Assembly: GCA_022575985.1 (NCBI GenBank)
Contig: JAKSXM010000237.1
Location: 4,358,501 to 4,422,500, forward strand
Origin: Anagrus nilaparvatae
Lineage: Eukaryota > Arthropoda > Insecta > Hymenoptera > Mymaridae
Reading direction: 5' to 3'
DNA: 64,000 nucleotides
How positions within the stretch are numbered: the first letter of the stretch is position 1; every line of letters starts with the position of its first letter. Shown here piece after piece: positions 39,147-50,810 of the stretch. Below the pieces are notes generated by a model. The model did not search any database and had not been told where the DNA came from. It was given only the letters and a program-made list of their open reading frames with translations. The position numbers and the translations under genes were made by a program.

Positions 39147-39785
39147 TGTGCTTTATTTAACCTCTTAGAACCTTACGTTATACGGAGTTCACCAACAGTT
39201 ATTTGCACAAGCGGTCCAAACCGCATTTTTTGCTATTATTCCCTCGGAAGTCGATATATATATTGAGATATATACTGCTTTTTCCTTTAATGGAAATAAT
39301 TAGATAGGTTTGGAGACGTATGGAAAAATTGTGGTGAAACTGTGGGATTAGAAGGGATGTTTAGGATAGGTGGAACTTTAACAATCATTTCAAACTTTAT
39401 CTATTTATAGCCTTTACTAGGGTTTGGGACGGCCAAATGCGGTCCAAGGTCCAACTTTTTAATAGAAGACATGCTGAGAATTCCGTCTTTAAAGCGCAGA
39501 GTTGTTATTCATTGTTGTGAATTGCGCTTTCAAAGAGGCGCGAAAAACCTTGGAAAAACGCCCTCTATGCATGACATACGGAGGCAAGCAAATGGCACTT
39601 TCCATTTCGTCTTGCCCCCTGCGACTCGGCAGCTAGCTCTACTCTCCCTTCTTAAAACAAATATTTATTTTATTAAATATTTATTTTCAGAAAAAAAAGT
39701 TGTCACTGCTCTGTATGCGAACCCACTTCATAATATTTTGCTATATTACAATGCGAGCGCGTTACCTCTGCGCTACCTAGCCGGT
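39147..39785 (-). mobile_element. tRNA-derived SINE (639 bp) with 13-bp target duplication
   Basis: The insertion is flanked by an exact 13-bp duplication TAGAAATGTTGTA (39134-39146 and 39786-39798), which is satellite sequence. On the minus strand the head reads AACCGGCTAGGTAGCGCAGAGG and then AACGCGCTCGCATT. This has a tRNA-like A box, with a B box GGTTCGCATAC about 50 bp further in. The body (about 500 bp, unknown) ends with AATAAAG before the target site. Long for a SINE, so it may be a composite. No poly-A tail is obvious. Confidence 0.75.
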
Positions 39786-40503
39786 TAGAAATGTTGTAAT
39801 TTCAATTATTTTTATGCAATTATAGCATTGAATTTTTAGTATTGAATTAAGCAAAATAAACACCATTTTAAATTTTTTTCCCTTTTTTATAGTAAAGTTA
39901 TAATTTCAATGTTTTTAAGCAATGATGGAATTGTAATTTTAGTATTGAATTTGGCAAAATATACCCCACTTAAATGTTTTCGAATATTGTCCTCTTTTAT
40001 AGAAATGTTGTAATTTCAATTGTTTTTATGCAATGATAGCATTGAATTATTAGTATTCAATTTAGCAAAATATAACCCATTTTAAATTTTTTTTCCCTGT
40101 TTTATAGAAAATTTGAATTTCAATGTTAGAAAATATACCCCACTTAAATGTTTTCTAATCTTGACCTCTTTTATAGAAATTTTTTAATTAAATATATTTT
40201 TATGCAATGATAGCATTGAAATATTAGTATTGAATTTAGCAAAATAAACACCACTTTAATTTTTTTTCTCTGTTTTATAGTAAACTTGTAATTTCAATGT
40301 TTTTAAGCATTTATAGCATTGAAATTTTAGTATTGAATTTAACAATTATGCCCCTCTTAAATGTTTTTGAATACTGTCCTGTTTTATAGAAATGTTGTAA
40401 TTTCAATTATTTTTATGCAATTATAGCATTGAATTTTTAGTATTGAATTAAGCAAAATAAACACCATTTTAAATTTTTTTCCCTGTTTTATAGTAAATTT
40501 GTA

Positions 40504-41668
40504 GGGTCAAGGATGGGGTTTTGAACACTTTAAGAAAATTCGTGACTTTACTAGCAAATAAAAATAAAAAATATAGTATTTTTTAATGTAATAAGTTTTT
40601 AAATAGCGTTAATGAACATTATTCTTGAGAAATAAATGATTATTTGCCAAATGTGATAGATATTTTAATTTTAAATAGAGCATTAATAAAGAAAACCTAT
40701 AATACCAGGGTATTGGACACTAAGTACAGGGTTTTGGACATGAAATTTATGGGGTTTTGGACACCATTCTAAAAACTAACTACAAAATTTATTTTTTTAA
40801 AATAATAATCAGAAAAATTATATGCAATGAGTTTATAATGACATTTAATTTATTTTTAATTGATTTTTAATTAATTTTTAATTAATTTTTAATTAAATCT
40901 TAAATTATAAATTTTTAATTAATTGTAAAAGTAAAAGTTACAATTGTTATCAATGTCGAATATAGATATATATAAGAAAATATTTTCATATAATTATACC
41001 TATAGTAATAATGTACACTTGGAAGTCCAACAAAAAAAAAAAAAAGAAGAGAATGAGAGAGGTATAGTGACTCGGTTACGGGCGTATGCTTTTTATTTCT
41101 CTCCCTCTTTTCTTACCATTGATTTTTGATTTTTAAAAAAGAAGTACAAAAGCTTCATACATTTTTATTCATTGAGAAAAAATAAACTTCAAATAAAGGT
41201 TTTTCATTAATTTATTATCGATCTCAAAGAATGTGTGATTAAACACACGCAAAGCGCACACTTAATACATGTAAACTGCAGTTTACAAAAACATAACCAT
41301 TATGATTATAAGCATAGGTTTTTTCTTCCAAGTATACCTATGGTTTTATTTATTAGATGTTTAGTGTTTTAAAATATTAAAGAATAATTTATAAGGTGAG
41401 TCAAATGTAAAATATTTAGTCATGATTAATAATAATTTTTTTTTAAATTATAAAAAATATAAACAATAAATGCAAAGAGTTTCTAACCTACTTTGTCAAC
41501 AATGAATTTGATTTGCTAATGTTTTTTCTTCTTTTTTGTATTAAATTTTAATAACTAGAATTTTTTAATAAATTTGATTAAATCAAAGCTAAAAAATATC
41601 TATTTTTTAATACAGTTTTTAAAAAGTAATTATTAAAAGTATTTATAATTTATTTTTTAATTTCAGAT
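40504..41668 (+). other. Left subterminal region and 5' leader of the pogo element
   Basis: It contains repeated TTTTTAATTAA words at about 40855-40925. Words such as GGGTATTGGACACTAAGTAC and GGGTTTTGGACA at 40690-40765 are shared, inverted, with the decayed copy at 10680-10745. These are candidate transposase-binding repeats. A pyrimidine-rich stretch with acceptor TTTTTTAATTTCAG ends at 41667, two bases before the ATG, so a 5' untranslated exon upstream is likely. Confidence 0.5.
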
Positions 41669-44491
41669 ATGGGTGGTACAAAACAATCTAAGAGAAAACG
41701 AAAAACCAAACCAGGGGGAAAAAGTGCAAAACGCATTTATAAAAATAAAAGAGTGTTTTTTAATTACAGCATTGAAGATTTAGAAAATGCAATGAAAGCT
41801 GTTAATACTGGTATGTCGAAATTGGAAGCTAGCAAATTATATAAAATTCCAAGAACAACTTTAATTAATAAACTTTCTGGAAAATCTCCTTTAAAAGTAA
41901 TAAAATTGGGTCCAGATCCTGTACTTGGATTTAAAATCGAAAAAACTATTGAAGATTGGTTATCAGAGCAATGTCGAATGGGATTTCCCATTACTCGATA
42001 TAACTTGTGTTATTCAGTAAAGCAAATCGTAGAGCTAGAAAAATTAAAAGTACCATTTAGCGAAAACATGCCAGGGAAAGATTGGTTCAAAAGATTTATG
42101 AAGAGGCATCCCAAACTAACAGAAAAAAAATCTGAGTATTTGAAAAGAACAAGAGCTAACATATCAGAAAGTATCATTAGAGCTTGGTTTTCAGGAGTCG
42201 AAACATTACTAGGAGATGATATAGCAATTTTTCAACATCCTGATAGAATTTTTAACATGGATGAGACATCCATGAAATTAGTGGCAGCTGGTGAAATTGT
42301 TATAGCTGAAAAAGGCAAACCCGCTTATGACACTTCATCGAATAGTGAAAAAGAAAATATTACAACTTTAATCTGTGTTAATGCATCTGGTGAACTTGGG
42401 CCTCCTTTAACACTTTATGCTTATGAACGTCTACCAAAAGAAGCATACTTTAAAGCTCCCAAGAACTGGGGAATTGGAAAATCAGCAAAAGGTTGGATGA
42501 CAGCTGCTACATTTTTTGAGTATATGGCCAATGTTTTTTACCCTCAAATCACATAAAACAAGATACAGTTACCTGTAATAGTTATTTTTGATGGCCACAC
42601 ATCACATATTTCCTATGAGTTAAGTAAATTTTCCAGAGACAAAAAAATTATATTAATTTGTCTCTCACCAAATGCTACACACCTTCTTCAGCCCTTAGAT
42701 GTCAGTTATTTTTCTCCTTTAAAAAAGATGTGGAAGAAAGTTGTAAGAAATTGGATAATTGATCATAAAGGTGCTCAGATAACAAAATTCAACGTTCCTC
42801 AAGCATTGGCATCAATTATTTATAATAAAAAATTTCAAGATAATGTTAAATCAGGATTTAAAGCCTGTGGTTTATATCCGTTTGACCCTAACAATATTAA
42901 TTATTCGAAGTGTATTCAGATAAATAGAGAAGATAATGATAATTCAGATTATAACATGAATTGTGATTACAATTTTGCTGAAAAAAATGCAAATATAATT
43001 TCATTGCAAAAATTAGAAGCAAAAATAGATAAAGATATTTTGCAAGCATTTAAGAATTTTAAAGTGAATGCTAAGTCATGGGAAGGAGAGACAGAGTACA
43101 GATTTTTATTTGACACCTGGAGCCAAATGTCTGATGAAGCTTATCCAAAAAGTAATATCTGCATCGACTCAGAACCTTGTTATACCAATTCTGATAATGT
43201 GACTCCAAACAATAATGACCACAATAAAGATTATCTTTCTGATGATAATTCTAAATCTAATTCTTCTACAGATGAAGATTGTAGTGATAATGATTCTATT
43301 CATGTTCGCTTCTATAATGACCAGACAAACGATGAAGGTAAACAATAATTATGAAATAAAATTTATTATTATTAACCTGCTATTATTGCATTTCATTTTT
43401 TTTTTTCAACAATAATGTAATAATTTTTGAACAATAAGCTATTATTAAGTATCATTTTGTTCACACAATAATTTTATTTGAATAAATAAAAACTTTTATT
43501 TCTTTTTCTTTACATAGGGCGTGAATTGGATGAACTGTACAAATCAATGAAGTCTCTTTCATTCAAAGAACTTCCAAAAAATCAAGTTCCTGTTAGTATA
43601 TCTAATGTAGGTGAAACTTATAATGAAATAGTAGTGATTGACGCGTCAAAAGACTATGATTTTATTGATAATAATAAAATAAACAATAGCTTAATTAATG
43701 CACCACTTGAAATCTATGATGAATTTGGAAATATTCTGACTACAGTTGAAAATGATGGTACAGTTATACACCACAACACAGGGAATTCAAAAAGTAATTT
43801 AGAAAAATCTTATAATTTAGATGATGATGATTATTTACCAAAAAAAGATTTCAGTGATATTTTTAGTGTACTGGGTAATGTATCACCATTAAGAAGTTTT
43901 TCTTTTAGTAATCAAAATGAGACAAATAAAGTTTCAGAGATTAATTTAGGTGCTAATAGTTCAACGTCACATGTAACAATTGAAAATCCAATTACAAATT
44001 CCACAAAAATTAGTTCAAACATTGTTATTAATAATAATACTGATAATTCTGAGAAAAATGTTAATCGTTATTTTAAAGACATCTTGATTTTCCAAGAAAG
44101 AAAACCAAAAAAATTATCAAAATCACGAACAGAAAAACCTCCAACAGTTTCAGTTGTTACAAGCGATGCTTGGTTAGAAGCTGAATTTCAGCGTATAGAA
44201 GAAAAAGAAAAATTAGAGGAAGAAAAATTAAAAAAAAAAATAGAAAAACAACAAGAATTAGAAAAAAAAAAAGAAGAATTAAGTAGAAAAAAAGAAGAAA
44301 AGGAAAAAAGATTGCTATTAATGAATATAAAAAGAGAAGAAGACGAAAAAAGAAAAAGAAAAGCAGCAGAGATGAAAAAAGAAATAATGAGAGTAAAAAA
44401 TGAAGAAGCAGAAAGAAAAAAAGAAGAAAAGATTAAAAAAAAGAAGAAAAAAAAAATGAAAATTCTAAAAGGGCAAAGCCAGATTCATTAA
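41669..44491 (+). pseudogene. pogo/Tigger (Jerky-like) DDE transposase, one internal stop
   Basis: Two exons: 41669-43337 and 43518-44491 (intron 180 bp; donor GATGAAG|GTAAAC, acceptor TTTACATAG). The phase closes to Gly-Arg-Glu-Leu. The total is 880 codons plus the stop. Residues ~33-75 form a psq-type helix-turn-helix (YSIEDLENAMKAVN, KIPRTTLINKLSGK). Residues ~85-155 form a CENP-B/Tc5-like DNA-binding domain (MPGKDWFKRFMKRHP). The DDE_1 catalytic residues are present: D198 (FNMDETS), D308 (IFDGHTSH) and D344 (LLQPLDVSYF). The frame is broken only by TAA at codon 296 (42554-42556) and stays in frame afterwards. The second exon has an acidic/Asn-rich region, the family's NVNRYFKDIL block and a Lys/Glu coiled coil. 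As read it would make a product cut before D308, so it is inactive unless the stop is an error or is bypassed. Confidence 0.85.
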
Positions 44492-46690
44492 CAAATTCTA
44501 AAAGAGGTAGAAAAAAAATTATCAAATTAGAAAAAGATTGAGACTTGGTTTTTACCAAGTTTTTACCTTTTTTTTTTATCCTTTTATAGCTTTTTTTTTT
44601 TAAATTTTAATATTAATAAATAGCAAATTAGTTTTATTTTCAAAATTCTATAACTTGTGTTATAGGTACCTATTGGTTATAAAATAAAAATTATATAAAT
44701 TATTTTTATACTTAATTATTTATATTAAATATTAAATAAGTGATTTTAAAAACAAATCTGTGATCAAAAAACAAAATAATTAACTTTTTTATTTAATTTT
44801 TTAAATATATTACATATTGTACCTATTAAAGATTTAAAAACACAACTCTGTGATTAATAATTAAAATACTTAAAAAAGTAATTATAAAAAAAAACTATGT
44901 AATAAATAAAGCAAAAGTTAAATTTGAAATATCATCTTAATATAAATGATAGGTATTATTTTTTAGTTGACTTAAGAAGTCATTTTAAAAATTTTATTTA
45001 TAAGAATTAAAAATAATTATTTTAATAATTTAAAATCTATCTAGATTCAAATTTTTAGTAGTTATTATGTCATTATTATTAGTACCATTACATAGTTAAA
45101 AAAGTTATTTATTATTTAGGTATATGATTTAAAACATAAATTTAAGTGTGTCAGTACACAAATAATTAAGAACAAAAACTAATACATGTTTTACATGTAA
45201 TGATAGTACAAATCTGTTATTTTTTTAATAAATAAAACTTATATTTATCGCTCAAAATCTTTTGTTTGTTATTTACATTTACCGTGAACACTAAAAAAAA
45301 ATCTTTTTTGAGTTATCGGTACCAAAATCTTTTAGAATATTTTAGATGTTCCAAAATTTACACTTCAATTTAAATAAACACAAATAAATTTTAAATAAAC
45401 TTTAGGAACTATTAAAATTTGAATATATTTTAAATTTAGTATCTAAATATGGAATTCACTGAAATGATTTCTTATCTTCGAATGCTATTATTGAAAATCT
45501 TAAATAATTATACCATACAAAAAAGAATCGCAAAAGGGAGATTTATAAAGTGCTCATTGTAGTGAACAACTGAATAATTTTAAATTCTGAAATTGAATAT
45601 GCATCAATTCGTCAAATTAAATGCTATTTTATAAATCCCCACTGCCCTGAGATAAAGGTAAGATTTCTTCTAGTTACAGTTACCTAATATGTGTATATTT
45701 TTTTAATAAAATATTTATCACCTGTAAAGAATAAAAAATAATATAAAAAATAGGTAAATATTATTTACTATGGCTAAAAAAGGCTAACCTCGTCAAATTT
45801 CAGATTCCAGCTGGATGAACTTAAAACATTTACCAAAAAATCTTAGTCATACACCATAGTAAACAGTTCCCAGTCTTTCAGTATATATCTAGGAAATATT
45901 GATACATTGTATTTGTCTATAATATTTAGTTGCACAGTGTAATAAATATTTCAACATTTGCTTTTTTTGCTGTACATAGAAAAGGTATCGATGCATTCAT
46001 AACCTGTTATCTTATAATCTTTCCCGGGTAAAAATGAACCGTCGAAAGAGTATGTTAAGAGTATACCCGTACAATGATCGAGGCTCGAAAAATGTAAGAA
46101 TTTCGCTCGAAAAAGTATCTTTTTAATATTCCCTGGAACAAATGGTCAAAGTTACGATGATAGTTTACATATAAAAATCATATTTTTTCTTGCTTCAAAA
46201 AGTATTAATTCTTATATATTTTCCCTTGATTAATTTTATTTATTCATAGCTTGACGTAAAAAAAGTGCTTAAAAATATCTAAAGAATACTTTTCCAATCC
46301 TTGTTTTTTGTACCGTCTGAACATTGGAAAAATAATTTATTTGTTAGTAAACTTATTCAAACAGCCTGCGAATGTATACTTAAAAAATACTTTTTCGAAG
46401 CTCAAATTTTAGCATCGTAAAAGTACTGAAAAAATAATTTTTCTTATTCTCTGTATTTTGATTTATCATAAAGTTAATCCGCGTATCTATATTCGAAAAG
46501 TACTTATTCGGAGGTTGCAGAATCATCGTTACGATATGATTTTATTTAATAAAAAACAGCGTGCCGACGATTAAATTGCTGCGGAAAAGTAATATAATAA
46601 TGTAAACATAATTAAAATATTTTTTTAATAAGTAAAAAATATTTTTAAAAAAATAATTTAAATTATTATATAGCCACTATAACAATATAT
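44492..46690 (+). other. Non-coding interior of the pogo element
   Basis: AT-rich 3' untranslated and non-coding sequence. From about 46060 onward words of the type ATACTTTTTCGA or their inverse (TCGAAAAAGTAT) begin to recur (46110, 46386, 46494), leading into the tandem array further right. No second gene is recognised. Confidence 0.5.
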
Positions 46691-46815
46691 TAAATAAATA
46701 TTTATTTTTTTTTTATTTTTTTTATTTTTTTTTTTCATTATTTGATGAGGATTTGAACCTGGGTCTTCCGCCTCAAAGGCCAACACTTAATCCGTTGCTC
46801 CATTATGACTGCATG
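46691..46815 (-). mobile_element. Short tRNA-like SINE with A-rich tail
   Basis: Read on the minus strand from about 46815: GTCATAATGGAGCAACGGAT (A-box region), TTGGCCTTTGAGGCGG (anticodon-arm-like), CCAGGTTCAAATCC (B box), then CTCATCAAATAATG and a 45-bp A-rich tail broken by T. The tRNA head plus A tail is typical of a small SINE or a retrotransposed tRNA pseudogene. It is inserted in the pogo element. Confidence 0.6.
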
Positions 46816-46989
46816 CAAAATAATAAAAATTTCTTATATAAAAGAGCAAAAGTTATAAATGAACTTATAAATTTTTTGATTTAGGCCAAAAATCAGAGCA
46901 GTAAAATTATTTTAAAAGCATTTATTCCGAGCAAACATTAAACACCTATTTCGTAACGATGCAATAATTTCTAAATTTTTTGTTGCTCC

Positions 46990-49200
46990 GTACTCGTTTG
47001 AAAAAATACTTAAACAATACTTTTTCGAGGGTCCGCTAGCTGCAAAGGCGACAAACTTAAATAATAACGAAATAACTCACCCTTACTATGTTTACTATAT
47101 CATAATGATACTAAAACGGTGAATAAAATAATTAGAAACTAAAATGAATTCAGCAGAGAGTTACAATTTTGTGTCGATTAAAACAAAGACGTAGGAAGTA
47201 TCAAAAAATATTCTTTCGGAGACGATTTTACTATATAATGAATATTAAACTCACACCCGTTTCAAAGCAGATTTTATATTCATTTAGCATTCAAAAATCA
47301 TGTATTATATGATTCTGTCGCTGCGAATACCGATACTATTTTGCACCGATGCAACGATTTCTAGATTTTTTATTGCTCAGAACTTGTTTGAAAAAATACT
47401 TAAACAATACTTTTTCGAGGGTCGGTAGACTGTCAAGATGTAACGCGTAGATATCAATGAAACAACCTTCTATTATTATGTTTAGAATAATTTGAGGATA
47501 TTAAAACGGCGAATAAATTAATAAGAAATTAAAATAAAATCAGCAGAGAGTTATAATTTTGTGACGATTAAAACAAAGACGTAAGAAGCATCAAAAAATA
47601 TCCTTTCGGAGACGATTTTACTATATAATGAATATTAAACTCACACCCGTTTCAAAGCAGATTTTATATTCTTTTAATACTCTAAAATCATGTTTTCAGT
47701 GTTTCTGTTGACGCGAAAACCGATTTTGTTTTGCACCGATGCAATGATTTCAAGATTTTTTCAGACTGGGAACTCGTTTGAAAGAGTACCTAAATATTAC
47801 TCTTTCGATGGTTGACGGGCTATCGATTTGTCAAGCGTATATAATGATGATGTAAGGTTATTTAACTATTTTTTGAATATCATAGGAACATTGAAACGTT
47901 GCTTAAAATAATTAGAAATTTATTTGATTTTGGCTGAAACTTACTATTTTTACATTTTTGAGTCGATTAAAACAAAGACGAAAGAAGGTTCAAAAAATAT
48001 CCTTTCGATGATTTTACTATTTTATGAATTGTAAACTCACATCTGTTCCAGAGCAGATTTTGTATTCTTTTAGTATCCTAAAATCACGTTTTCAGTGTTT
48101 CTGTTGACGCGATGACAGAGTCCCTTTTGCCTAGATGCGACGATTTCTATATTTTTTTAGACTAGGATCTCGTTTGAAAGAATACCTAAATAATACTCTT
48201 TCGAGGGTTGACGGGCTATTGATTTGTCACGCGTATATAATGATGATATAAGGTTACTTAACCATTTTTTGAATATCATAGGAACATTCAAACGTTGCTT
48301 ACAATAATTAGAAATTTATTAGATTTTAGCTGAAATTTATTATTTTTACAATTTTGTGTCGATTAAAAAAAAGACGAAAAAAGGTTCAAAATATGTCTTT
48401 TCGAAGATGATTTTACTATTTTATGAACTGTATACTCACATCTGCTTCAAAGCAGATTTTATATTCTTTTAGTATTCAAAAATCACGTTTTCAGTGTTTC
48501 TGTTTACACGAAGACAGAGTCCATTTTGCCTCGATGCGACGATTTTTATATTTTTTTAGACTAGGATCTCGTTTGAAAGAATACCTAAATAATACTCTTT
48601 CGAGGGTTGACGGGCTATCGATTTGTCACGCGTATATAATGATGATATAAGGTTATTTAACTATTTTTTGAATATCAGAAGAACATTGAAACGTTGCTTA
48701 AAATAATTAAAAATTTATTTGATTTTTGCTGAAATTTACTATTTTTACATTTTTGAGTCGATTAAAACAAAGACGAAAGAAGGTTCAAAAAATATCCTTT
48801 CGAAGATGATTTTACTATTTTATGAATTGTAAACTCACATCTGTTCCAGAGCAGATTTTGTATTCTTTTAGTATCCTAAAATCATGTTTTCAGTGTTTCT
48901 GTTGACGCGATGACAGAGTCTATTTTGCCTCGATGCGACGATTTCTATATTTTTTTAGACTTGGATCTCGTTTGAAAGAATACCTAAATAATACTCTTTC
49001 GAGGGTTGACGGGCTATCGATTTGTCACGCGTATATAATGATGATATAAGGTTATTTAACTATTTTTTGAATATCAGAAGAACATTGAAACGTTGCTTAA
49101 AATAATTAAAAATTTATTTGATTTTGGTTGAAATTTACTATTTTTACAATTTTGAGTGGATGAAAACACAGTCGTAAATTGCTTCAAAAAATACTTTTTC
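46990..49200 (+). repeat. ~390-bp tandem array inside the pogo element
   Basis: Six copies of a 384-400-bp unit are marked by CTTTTTCGAGGGT / TCTTTCGAGGGTTGACGGGC at about 47026, 47410, 47800, 48203, 48600 and 48994. The last three copies are very similar to one another (GACGGGCTATCGATTTGTCA, CGCGTATATAATGATGATAT, TGAAACGTTGCTTAAAATAA). The first two are more diverged. Half-unit landmarks (ATCCTTTCGAAGATGATTTT) sit between the main ones. The open frame at 48423-48650 is an accident of the repeat. Confidence 0.85.
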
Positions 49201-50809
49201 GGAGCAAATATTTTATAGTCGCATTCGGCTCCGGAATGATGTATATTAATCAGATTTAAAATATTTCCTAAATACTATAATGATAGATTTCCATAGTATT
49301 TATTGGGAATATTTTGGCTTTTTTCTGTAAATATGCGTTTGTTTTATTCATTTTTACGTTTAAAATTTTGACTGTAAAAGTATTTATTTAGTGTTTTTAC
49401 TGACTTTGTTTTTGAAGTGTTTCGAAGTCTAAAATAATACGAAAATATTGGATTTCATATATGAAAGATTGGAGAAAGAATACGCTAACATACTATGAAA
49501 AATTTAATCCAGAATTTTTTACTTGTTAATATATCTAAGGAATATTTATTCAATCTTCGTATCGGAGGATATATGTTTTTGAGAGCACCGAAAACATAGT
49601 AAATCTGATATAAATACATCTGATAAAATAAAAATTCCGACATTTTTAAATATGTTTATATTAACTTTACGACGCTTACATTTTAATATTTTTAGAATAT
49701 TCTTTCGGACATGAAATGGAGTTTTGTGCGGAGTAAACTCGAATGGGAGTATTTAAAGAGTAATTTTTCATCTCGGTTTTTAAAAAAATCTCCGTAGACC
49801 TTCGTAAATTCTTATCCGGGTTGTTGATATTATTTACTTAGTCCTGATATGAAAAAAATAAAAATAAATAAAAATTTATAATGCAAATAAAACTTTATAT
49901 TATAGGTTATGCAAAAATAAAGTTTACACTTATCTTTCTACTATAAAATTTTGAAGTGGATTTAAATAACTGTTTTTACAATTTTAAAATTGAATAAATC
50001 TTAATTTAACCAACTGTTCTTCAATCAATATAAAAATTAAAATTTTTTATTAATAGTAATTATAATAAAAATTGTAAATAGACAAAACAAAGGAGCAGTA
50101 CTGAAAAGAAGCAAGAGAAAAAGAAACTCGGTCGAAGCAGAGAGAGTTCTTCTCAACCGACATCACTGCATTACCGATTGATATACAGCGGCATTAATTT
50201 GAAAATTTTTCTAAATTAAATATTTTTTAATATTTTTTAATATTTGCTTTTAGATTTGACAACATTTAACAAATAGATGCTTTTATTATATTATGATATT
50301 ATCTCTATCTTTATCGAAATAAGTCAAATGTCCAAAACTAAAATCCGCGTATGCTGTTTTGGACATACGAATAAAATACATGTTCAAAACCACATTTTTA
50401 AAAATATTTAGGATGGGTTCTTAGACATCTAAATTAAACGCATAAAAAATGAAAAAAAAAATTTTTTTTTATCATAAATTTAATGTTAGTTGATTCCTTA
50501 ATCAAATAAATCCAAAAAAGTTATTATTGTTAAAAAAATTTAAACGAAATATCAATTTTACGTATCTCATATCCTTAGTATTTTTGTTTAAAAAATGACA
50601 CTTTATCAAGTAGTCTATTTTGATTAAAGGTTTTTTTATTATAAATAATTAAAAATTCCCAAACAAAGAAGATAGTAAAGAAAGTAACCGTTTAAAAATT
50701 ACTTTTTTTTAAATAATATATTTTTTCACTTATTTTTATCTTAGTTATTTAATAATATAACGCTAGGTGTTCAAAACCGCATCGATGTCCACCACCCCAT
50801 CCTTGACCC
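49200..50809 (+). other. Right subterminal region of the pogo element
   Basis: Non-coding. The terminal 490 bp (50320-50809) match, inverted, the left end of the decayed element at 8854-9345. They include TCCAAAACTAAAATCCGCGT, ATGCTGTTTTGGACATACGA and GGATGGGTTCTTAGACATCT. A GC-richer purine tract (50090-50150, AAGAAACTCGGTCGAAGCAG) precedes them; its role is unknown. Confidence 0.5.
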
Positions 50810-50810
50810 T

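Larger units (their letters stand above)
19180..40503. repeat. Satellite array, ~111-bp monomer (main block)
   Basis: A tandem monomer of about 111 bp repeats throughout. Its successive blocks are TAGAAATGTTGTAATTTCAA, TTTTTATGCAATAATAGCAT, TGAATTATTAGTATTGAATT, AGCAAAATATACCCCACTTA and AATGTTTTCGAATACTGTCC, then TGTTTTA. By length about 185 monomers are present. The core ATTGAAT-(7 nt)-ATTCAAT forms a dyad in many copies. Monomers fall into recurrent variants (for example with GTTTTTATGCGAAAATAGCA, or the short form CTGCTTTATAACATTGAATT) arranged in a fixed order on the left side. The block is interrupted by the SINE at 39147-39785. All open frames in it are accidental. Confidence 0.95.
40504..50809 (+). 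mobile_element. Complete 10.3-kb pogo/Tigger-type transposon
   Basis: The left terminus GGGTCAAGGATGGGG and the right terminus CCCCATCCTTGACCC are inverted repeats, extended by TTTTGAACAC / GTGTTCAAAA slightly further in. TA is duplicated at 40502-40503 and 50810-50811. Removing the element and one TA rejoins ..AGTAAATTTG-TA-ATTTCAATG.., exactly the satellite consensus. It encodes a two-exon transposase (41669-44491), then 6 kb of non-coding DNA with a SINE and a 390-bp tandem array. At 10.3 kb it is far longer than usual for the family (2-4 kb). Confidence 0.92.

Noticed and set aside
19180..40503. Regular repeats that might suggest a CRISPR array
   Set aside because: There are no unique spacers; the whole unit repeats in tandem, and the surrounding genes are eukaryotic.
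19180..40503. CENP-B box in the satellite (TTTTCGAATACGGTCC)
   Set aside because: The spacing between TTCG and CGG does not fit the NTTCGNNNNANNCGGGN consensus.
46740..46815. Functional tRNA gene
   Set aside because: A and B boxes are recognisable, but the acceptor and anticodon stems do not pair properly and an A-rich tail follows; a SINE or pseudogene fits better.
48423..48650. 75-codon frame on the plus strand
   Set aside because: It lies across the 390-bp tandem units and is interrupted in the sister units.
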